Below, piece by piece: positions 53,786-59,197 of a DNA stretch of 59,197 nt. This stretch comes from Methylotetracoccus oryzae. GTDB lineage: Bacteria > Pseudomonadota > Gammaproteobacteria > Methylococcales > Methylococcaceae. How positions within the stretch are numbered: the first letter of the stretch is position 1; each line of letters starts with the position of its first letter. Made by a program: the position numbers and the translations under genes. Below the pieces are notes generated by a model. That model was given only the letters and a program-made list of their open reading frames with translations, was not told the DNA's origin and searched no databases. Location: positions 1 to 59,197 of the forward strand of contig NZ_SRSH01000027.1 in assembly GCF_006175985.1 (NCBI RefSeq). The letters run 5' to 3'.

Positions 53786-54602
53786 GGCGTTCACTGATCT
53801 CCTGATAGTACGTGGCCAGTTCATGCTTGCCGCGCTTGCGCGCACCGTTGGCGACCACGGCCGCCTTCGCGGCGCAGGTCGCGGCGGCGGCGGCGCGGTC
53901 TTCTTCGCTTAGGACGCCGCTCGCGAGGATCTTCTCCAGCGCGCGTATCCGGAAGCGGTCCATGCCCCAATGGCGGCGCGAGAGCTGATCCTCGTGGCCG
54001 CCGTACTTGAAGATCAGCGGTTCGTCGACGAACAGCACCGGGAACCGCGCGGCGATGCGCAGCCACAGGTCGTAGTCCTCGCAGGCGGGCAGGGTTTCGT
54101 CGAACACGCCGACGGTATCGAATATGTCGCGATGGATCAGGATCGACGACGGCGACATCGCACACAGCGGCAGGCAGTGCCGGAAGATCCAGCCGCCGCG
54201 CTTCGCGTGCTTGTTCATCGCGTTGACCCGGACGCCATGGCGTATCCAGATTTCATCCGTATGGCAGATTCGCAGCTCCGGCTCGGCGCCAAGCCGCGCC
54301 CATTGCCGCTCGATCTTCCGCGGCAACCACTCGTCGTCAGAGTCGAGCAGTGCGACCCAGGTTCCCTGCGCGGCGGCGATGCCCCGGTTGCGGGCGGTGC
54401 TCACCCCGGCCTGCGCCTGTTGCAGATAGCGGACTTCCGGAAACGTCCGTTCGATCAGTTCGCGGGTGCCGTCGGTCGAGCCATCGTCGACGACGATCAC
54501 TTCCAGTACCGGCGCGGTCTGCGCGTATACCGAACGCAGGGCGCGCTCCAGCAGTGCGGCCCGGTTGTGCGTGGGGATGATGACAGAGACGGGGTGAGGC
54601 AT
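53769..54602 (-). CDS. Family 2 glycosyltransferase
   Basis: A protein of 277 residues. The GT-A core reads PVSVIIPTHNRAALLERALR, VLEVIVVDDGSTDGTREL, AGVSTARNRGIAAAQG and TWVALLDSDDEWLPRKIERQ, with the metal-binding DSDDEW. ETLPACEDYDLWLRIAARF is the typical acceptor/catalytic region. It transfers a sugar from an activated donor; the acceptor is unknown. No other glycan gene is close; its only partner is the nucleosidase-like gene that overlaps its 3' end. Confidence 0.9.
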   Translation of the reverse strand: MPHPVSVIIPTHNRAALLERALRSVYAQTAPVLEVIVVDDGSTDGTRELIERTFPEVRYLQQAQAGVSTARNRGIAAAQGTWVALLDSDDEWLPRKIERQWARLGAEPELRICHTDEIWIRHGVRVNAMNKHAKRGGWIFRHCLPLCAMSPSSILIHRDIFDTVGVFDETLPACEDYDLWLRIAARFPVLFVDEPLIFKYGGHEDQLSRRHWGMDRFRIRALEKILASGVLSEEDRAAAAATCAAKAAVVANGARKRGKHELATYYQEISERHATHR

Positions 54603-54747
54603 GGGCGCGCACGGACGGTCGACGCAGGGGCGCCTGTTGGGTCTTGGTCAGTATCGCACGGGACGGCCGGGTCAGCCGCCCACCGATTGTCCACGCGGTC
54701 CGTATCGCATAAAGTAGCCCGATGGCCTTGAACAGGGATTGAAATAA

Positions 54748-55188
54748 ATGAGCATGCCCGTCTTTGATGTCCGCCGCCCGCAAACCTCGAAAATGGTCGC
54801 TGAACTGTTGCAGGAGCGCGAGCAGGTATGGGCGATTTTCCATGAGCTCAGCGGCATGGCGCGTGCTGCGGCCGATGTTGGTCTCCCCGCCAAGGTGATG
54901 GAATTCTGCCAGGTCCTGATCGATTACATCTCGCTCGGCCATTTCGGCGTGTACCGCCGCATCATCGATGGCACGGAGCGCCGCCGTCTCGCGGTCGAGA
55001 CCGCGCAACGCGTGTACCCGCGGATCGAAGAAGCGACCGACATCGCGCTCGCCTTCAACGACAAGTACGAAGCGCTCGATCGAGCTTCGCTGGCCGCCGA
55101 GCTGGAGCCCGATCTGGTTCGCCTCGGCGACGCCTTGGTGACCCGCTCCGAACTGGAAGACCAGATGGTCGAAGCGTTGATGAATTGA
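54748..55188 (+). CDS. rsd: Rsd/AlgQ-family anti-sigma-70 regulator
   Basis: A protein of 146 residues, the normal size. It is a helical bundle matching Rsd/AlgQ: MVAELLQEREQVWAIFHELS, LPAKVMEFCQVLIDYISLGH, FGVYRRIIDG, AVETAQRVYPRIEEATDIAL and FNDKYEAL. Rsd binds the housekeeping sigma factor away from core polymerase in stationary phase; AlgQ in Pseudomonas also affects alginate and siderophore genes. It stands alone between a divergent glycosyltransferase and the Nudix gene 58 bases downstream. The family is restricted mainly to gammaproteobacteria, a useful lineage marker. Confidence 0.88.
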   Translation: MSMPVFDVRRPQTSKMVAELLQEREQVWAIFHELSGMARAAADVGLPAKVMEFCQVLIDYISLGHFGVYRRIIDGTERRRLAVETAQRVYPRIEEATDIALAFNDKYEALDRASLAAELEPDLVRLGDALVTRSELEDQMVEALMN

Positions 55189-55246
55189 GGCGGGTGGCGG
55201 TCGCGCCGTCGGCGGAAACTCTCCGTAAACCAGCTCATGGGGTGCA

Positions 55247-55801
55247 ATGAAATACTGTTCGGCTTGCGGCGCTCCGGTTCGCGTCGGCGTTCCCGCGGGT
55301 GACGACCGCCCGCGTTTCATCTGCGACGCCTGCGTCACCGTCCACTATCAGAACCCCAAACTGATCGCGGGCTGCATCCCGGTCTGGGAAGACCGCATCC
55401 TGCTGTGCAAGCGCGCGATCGAGCCGCGCAAGGGCTACTGGACGCTGCCGGCGGGCTTCATGGAACTGGGCGAGACGATTGCCCAGGCCGCGGAGCGCGA
55501 AGCCCATGAGGAAGCCAACCTCAAAGTCGCGATCGGCGAGATCTACACGCTGTTCAATCTGCCTCACATCTCCCAGGTCTACGTCTTCTTTCGCGCCCAG
55601 ATGCTGTCGCCCGAGTTCTGGGCCGGCGCCGAAAGCCTGGAGACCCGATTGTTCCGGGAGGACGAAATCCCCTGGGACGACCTGTCGTTCGAAACGGTGC
55701 ACCGCACCCTGCAATTCTTTGTTGAGGACCGCCAGCGCGGCGAATACGTCTTCCGCGTGCAGGACATCGCCCGCGATCCCCGACGCATGCGGGAGCAGTA
55801 G
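55247..55801 (+). CDS. Nudix hydrolase with N-terminal zinc ribbon
   Basis: A protein of 184 residues. It begins with a zinc ribbon: YCSACG at residues 3-8 and FICDACVTVHYQNPKLIAGC. The Nudix box is GFMELGETIAQAAEREAHEE then A, with R-E-x2-E-E and the catalytic Glu set present. The closest resemblance is to the NUDIX branch that includes NudC-like NADH pyrophosphatases, but it lacks their long N-terminal domain and the SQPWPFPxS motif. The substrate is probably a nucleotide diphosphate derivative. It follows rsd by 58 bases. Confidence 0.85.
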   Translation: MKYCSACGAPVRVGVPAGDDRPRFICDACVTVHYQNPKLIAGCIPVWEDRILLCKRAIEPRKGYWTLPAGFMELGETIAQAAEREAHEEANLKVAIGEIYTLFNLPHISQVYVFFRAQMLSPEFWAGAESLETRLFREDEIPWDDLSFETVHRTLQFFVEDRQRGEYVFRVQDIARDPRRMREQ

Positions 55802-55860
55802 GAGGGGTGCCCCGAGCGTAACCATTCACCCCCCTTTTGCGGGGTACCGGGAGCGGGCCG

Positions 55861-55905
55861 GGAGGGCGAGACCGTCTGCGGGAGGGAACCCGCAGGCTAG
55901 CCTCC
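55861..55905 (+). terminator. Nested stem-loop after the Nudix gene
   Basis: CTGCGGG (55876-55882), loop AGGGAA, CCCGCAG (55889-55895) is a perfect inner stem; GGAGG (55861-55865) and CCTCC (55901-55905) can pair outside it. There is no T-run. The rest of the region up to 56261 holds no other supported gene. Confidence 0.4.
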
Positions 55906-56261
55906 AGGGACGGATTCACGGCCTGTCTCGGCCTCCAGCCCGCTCCCGCGAGGCAGGTGTGCGGAGTCCGATCATTCAGGAAAGAACCCCGATCATGTGT
56001 TACCCAATGGCGGATTCGGATGCTGGCCGAGTTCCGATCGAGCCGCGCCAGGGGCGCTGCGACGCACAAGGACTCGAGGAACCGGAGAATCCGCATGCGG
56101 TGTTGTTGCCGCAACCTGCGATGCGACGGGCGCCGTTATCGGATCCAATGGTCGATGCCAGGGGCGCAGGCCTAACGAACCCGCGTAAGTCGCTCACACT
56201 AACCGGGCGACCAGGGCCGAATAGCGCAACCCGACGGCCTCACGCACCAAGGAGAAACCCA

Positions 56262-58004
56262 GTGAAACGTCTATTTGCCCCAGGTCATTTTCGATTCGCA
56301 CCGGTACTCCGGTTAATGTCCTTCGCCCTTGCGGCGGCCGGCATGTGGAGTCTTTCCCAATCAGCGCGGGCCATCGGCGAGACGACTATGGTCAGTGTCA
56401 ACTCCAAGGGAGAACAGGGAAAAAAGTCATCGAGCGAACAGGACATTTCCGCGGATGGTCGCTTTGTTGCCTTCACCTCAACCTCCAAGAATCTGGTCGC
56501 CGGGGACGCCAATGGCGACTTCGCTGACGTGTTCGTCCACGATCGCCGCAACGGAGTCACCCGGCGCGTCAGCGTGGATTCCCATGGAGTGCAAAGCCTC
56601 GGGGAGTCCCACCATCCTTCCATCTCCAGCAACGGACGCCACGTGGCCTTTGTAAGTTACGGCTTCTCGTCGCCTTTTGCTGGCCTCGAGGTATCAGTGC
56701 ACGACTGGAAGACAGGGATGACCGAGAGGGTCGACCTGGACTCTGCCGGTAACCTGCCGGACCTCTGCGCCGTGTATTGCTGGGTTGAACCGGCTCTTTC
56801 AGGAAATGGCCGTTTCGTGGCTTTCCCCTCAAACGCCACCAATCTCGTCGCTGGCGACACAAACGGCGCATGGGACATCTTCGTGCGTGATCGCACGACA
56901 CGCCAAACAACCCGAATCAGCGTCGATTCCGCCGGCAAGCAAGGAGATCAACCTCCATCCTATTACCCGCCGTCCAGACCGGCGCTCTCGGCTGACGGGC
57001 GTTTCGTGGCTTTCGTTTCAGACGCCACCAATCTCGTCGCTGGCGATACGAACGGAACCTGGGATGTCTTCGTCCATGATCGCAAGACGCATCAGACAAT
57101 CCGCGTCAGTGTCGACTCGGTGGGCCGTCAAGGAAACGATGACTCGGCAGGTGGATTGGCAATCTCATTGGATGGACGCTACGTGGCCTTTACCTCCTAC
57201 GCCAGCAATCTGGTCCCCGGTGACACGAACGGCCAGCCCGATGTCTTTGTGCACGACCGGCAGACACGCGAGACCACACGCGTGAGCGTCGATTCCATGG
57301 GCCGAGAAGCCGACAGCTGGTCGGGCATACTCGGCAGTAGTCTGTCCGCCGACGGCCGTTTCGTAGGGTTCAGTTCGAATGCCAACAATCTCGTAGTCAA
57401 CACTCCCCCATCGGTATACGGCACTCAGCGCACGTACATTCACGATCGGCTGACCCACGAAACCTCGCTGGTTTCCGTCGACGCGAGCGGCAATCCAGCC
57501 AACGAGTTCTCGCGAACACCAGAATTGTCGGCCAATGGTCGTTTCGCTGCCTTCAGTTCAGGGGCGACCAACCTGGTTAGCGTGCCTGACTCGAACGGGT
57601 TCGGGGATGTCTTCGTCCGCGACCGCTTGTTGGATCGTACCGCGACCGCCGATATCGCCGTTTTGCAGACGATGAGTCCATCCCCCCCAATCCCCGATAG
57701 TGCGATGACGTATACGATGGCCGTGACCAACCATGGCCCCGATCCGGCTTCCGAGGTGACGCTGGTCGACGGTATGCTGCGCGGCACGGCCGTCCCGAGC
57801 CAGGGCACTTGCAGTGCCGGTACGCCCAAGGTCTGTTATCTCGGGTCCCTGGCCCCCGGTGCCAGCGCCACGGTAACGCTGATCGTCCCACCCGGCGCCG
57901 TCGGCACAGCGGGCCGCGTGGTCAACTCCGTCCGCGTCGACGCTGGTCCCATCGATCCGGCGCCGTCAAACAACAAAAACACCCACGTTACGATTATCCC
58001 GTGA
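56262..58004 (+). CDS. Exported TolB-like beta-propeller with DUF11 domain
   Basis: A protein of 580 residues. GTG 56262 follows AAGGAG by 8 bases and starts a signal peptide (LRLMSFALAAAGMWSLSQSA). At least five propeller repeats of about 50-60 residues share SADGRFVAFxSxAxNLVAGD, then DxFVHDRxTxxTxRVSVDS, for example at GRFVAFTSTSKNLVAGDANG and GRFVAFVSDATNLVAGDTNG. The last 130 residues, ATADIAVLQTMSPSPPIPDS and MAVTNHGPDPASEVTLVDGM, match DUF11, an immunoglobulin-like domain of surface proteins. An open frame runs back to 55479 through the Nudix gene and is not used. The protein is probably secreted or cell-surface attached, with binding rather than catalytic roles. Confidence 0.75.
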   Translation: MKRLFAPGHFRFAPVLRLMSFALAAAGMWSLSQSARAIGETTMVSVNSKGEQGKKSSSEQDISADGRFVAFTSTSKNLVAGDANGDFADVFVHDRRNGVTRRVSVDSHGVQSLGESHHPSISSNGRHVAFVSYGFSSPFAGLEVSVHDWKTGMTERVDLDSAGNLPDLCAVYCWVEPALSGNGRFVAFPSNATNLVAGDTNGAWDIFVRDRTTRQTTRISVDSAGKQGDQPPSYYPPSRPALSADGRFVAFVSDATNLVAGDTNGTWDVFVHDRKTHQTIRVSVDSVGRQGNDDSAGGLAISLDGRYVAFTSYASNLVPGDTNGQPDVFVHDRQTRETTRVSVDSMGREADSWSGILGSSLSADGRFVGFSSNANNLVVNTPPSVYGTQRTYIHDRLTHETSLVSVDASGNPANEFSRTPELSANGRFAAFSSGATNLVSVPDSNGFGDVFVRDRLLDRTATADIAVLQTMSPSPPIPDSAMTYTMAVTNHGPDPASEVTLVDGMLRGTAVPSQGTCSAGTPKVCYLGSLAPGASATVTLIVPPGAVGTAGRVVNSVRVDAGPIDPAPSNNKNTHVTIIP

Positions 58005-58593
58005 CACGCACGGCCGCCCGGGGGCGAGTCAGATCCGTCCCCCGCGGGTGGCGGCGGGTGGCCGTGAGCCTGACGTAGCTGGTGGCCCTCCGGCGCCGCC
58101 CTGAAACAGCGAAAAGGGTTCGATCAGATGGTGCGCCCAAAGGCGAACCGCGCCATTAACCCGCGCCTTTCGCCCTCGCCGTAAGGCGCATCCGCCAGCC
58201 AGAAATCGGCCCGGCAACTCGGTGCCCGTGCCGGAGACGATAGAGCGCTTCAGGCCTGGCCAAATGACCATCGGACGCGGATGTCTCGCGCCTGACCTTC
58301 GGGCATGAGGCCAGCCCGGGTAAAGGGCCTCGGCGAGGCGCCAACCCCCCGCTGAACTCGCGAGAACCCTCCTGCTCTAAGCGGTGGGCGCAACGTGGAA
58401 GGGCGTGCGTCGGGTCAACCGCGAAGTCGGACATGCGTTCGCGGCGTGTCACTCCCGGCAATCGACTGGACGATGCGGGGTGGAGAGGGGCGCGACTTCG
58501 GTGCCCCGCAATGTCATGTCTGATCGTCCGTTAGCAAGTCTTCCGCAGGCGCCCGAAACAAGACCAAACCATCATTAGTTTCTGGAGACAGCG
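58005..58593. other. Intergenic region
   Basis: No supported gene. GGAG lies 7 bases before ATG 58594. Short open frames on both strands lack motifs. Confidence 0.4.
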
Positions 58594-59019
58594 ATGAAGC
58601 GAAGCAGTCTGTTTGCAGCACCGTATGCGTTGGTAGCAGCCATCAGCGGCTGGGTCGGGCCTTTGTCGGTTCCCGCCGCCCTGGCGGGCGATCACGAAAC
58701 CCAATGTTTCAATGAGATTCAGGGCAAGATCGCCTGGGACGGCGACAAGCGCATGAACTGGGATCCGGATAACGTCAAGCAGCTTTGCAGGGGAACCAAC
58801 ATGCCCGCGGAACCCGGGAAGTGCTTCCTCGCCGTCAGCTCCGGCCATGCCAAGGGACAGGTCAGCTGGGGGCCGGGAACTCAATGGGAGTGGCGGAACA
58901 TCATCAATCTCTGCGCGGGCACCAACGACGGCATGAAGACCGTCGGGTGCTTTAACAATGGCGTAAAGACAGGTGCGGATTGGCGCGACGTCATTCTGAC
59001 GTGCCAACGCAATTCCTGA
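58594..59019 (+). CDS. Small secreted Cys/Trp repeat protein
   Basis: A protein of 141 residues. Signal peptide: LFAAPYALVAAISGWVGPLS then VPAALA, with cleavage before GDHET. The mature part has three related segments: CFNEIQGKIAWDGDKRMNW to LCRGTN; CFLAVSSGHAKGQVSWG to LCAGTND; and CFNNGVKTGADWRDVILTCQ. Each starts CF, carries one or more Trp, and ends L-C-x-G-T or TC, giving six Cys in pairs. This reads as a tandemly repeated exported domain of unknown function; conserved Cys and Trp suggest disulphides and perhaps sugar binding. It follows the DUF11 gene on the same strand at a distance of about 590 bases. Confidence 0.7.
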   Translation: MKRSSLFAAPYALVAAISGWVGPLSVPAALAGDHETQCFNEIQGKIAWDGDKRMNWDPDNVKQLCRGTNMPAEPGKCFLAVSSGHAKGQVSWGPGTQWEWRNIINLCAGTNDGMKTVGCFNNGVKTGADWRDVILTCQRNS

Positions 59020-59197
59020 ATCGCGCCTCATCCCATCAGGCGCTGATTCCCGTGCTTGCCTGAAGTGCGCCATGCCGCGATGCGCGGCGTGGCGCCGTGC
59101 GGGTATGAAGAGCCGGGCGCGAAGGATCAGGCCGTCTTGACGCCGGACACCCCCGCCCGAATCCCTCGACCGCTGCAGTCGATCGACCCGCGGCGCG

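Noticed and set aside
55479..56261. Upstream extension of the propeller-DUF11 gene
   Set aside because: It runs through the Nudix gene in another frame. The GTG with AAGGAG and a signal peptide at 56262 is better supported.

Overview
The window is high-GC bacterial DNA, and its conserved genes point to a gammaproteobacterium: an Rsd/AlgQ anti-sigma factor, an HflK/HflC pair, a KdoO-type lipid A hydroxylase, queC/queD/queE, purD and FdhE. No rRNA, tRNA or CRISPR array was found. All assignments come from reading the sequence and translations by eye; no database search was run.

Positions 1-16750 are an accessory, IS-ridden surface-polysaccharide region. It holds SAM methyltransferases (191-1192, 10133-10939), a minus-strand operon of a sulfotransferase/glycosyltransferase fusion and two more glycosyltransferases (7425-2990), a three-domain glycosyltransferase-methyltransferase-methyltransferase protein (12231-14336), and a Wzm/Wzt-type ABC exporter (15199-16747). 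Between these lie remains of at least six transposable elements (IS5-, IS3-, IS1634-, IS630- and IS256-like, perhaps IS110). One intact IS630 element is inserted inside an older, decayed IS630-family gene.

Positions 16860-41960 are mostly housekeeping or lineage-conserved: fdhE; an SbmA/YddA-like ABC protein whose ATPase motifs have all been lost; a lipoprotein; a small CxxC protein behind a Fur-box-like palindrome; a ten-PAS hybrid histidine kinase with REC and HPt domains; kdoO; a run of small envelope proteins with a ClpP-like periplasmic protein; a Nudix hydrolase with an HflK/HflC paralogue pair; a carbohydrate-type sulfotransferase; a tight queC-queD-queE operon in which QueD is a triplicated protein; a Tat-exported PhoD phosphatase; purD; and a spore-photoproduct-lyase-like radical SAM protein.

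Positions 42200-50232 look like a defence island. A CD-NTase (cGAS/DncV-like nucleotidyltransferase) of visibly lower GC converges on a four-TM membrane protein resembling SMODS-associated 4TM effectors. The effector gene lies directly downstream of, and co-directional with, a type III restriction-modification operon (mod, res). This is the most likely place for an undescribed or atypical system.

Positions 50559-59197 carry secreted and regulatory genes: a BNR/Asp-box plus LamG-like exported protein, a nucleosidase overlapping a GT2 gene, rsd, a zinc-ribbon Nudix hydrolase, a beta-propeller plus DUF11 exported protein, and a small secreted Cys/Trp-rich repeat protein.
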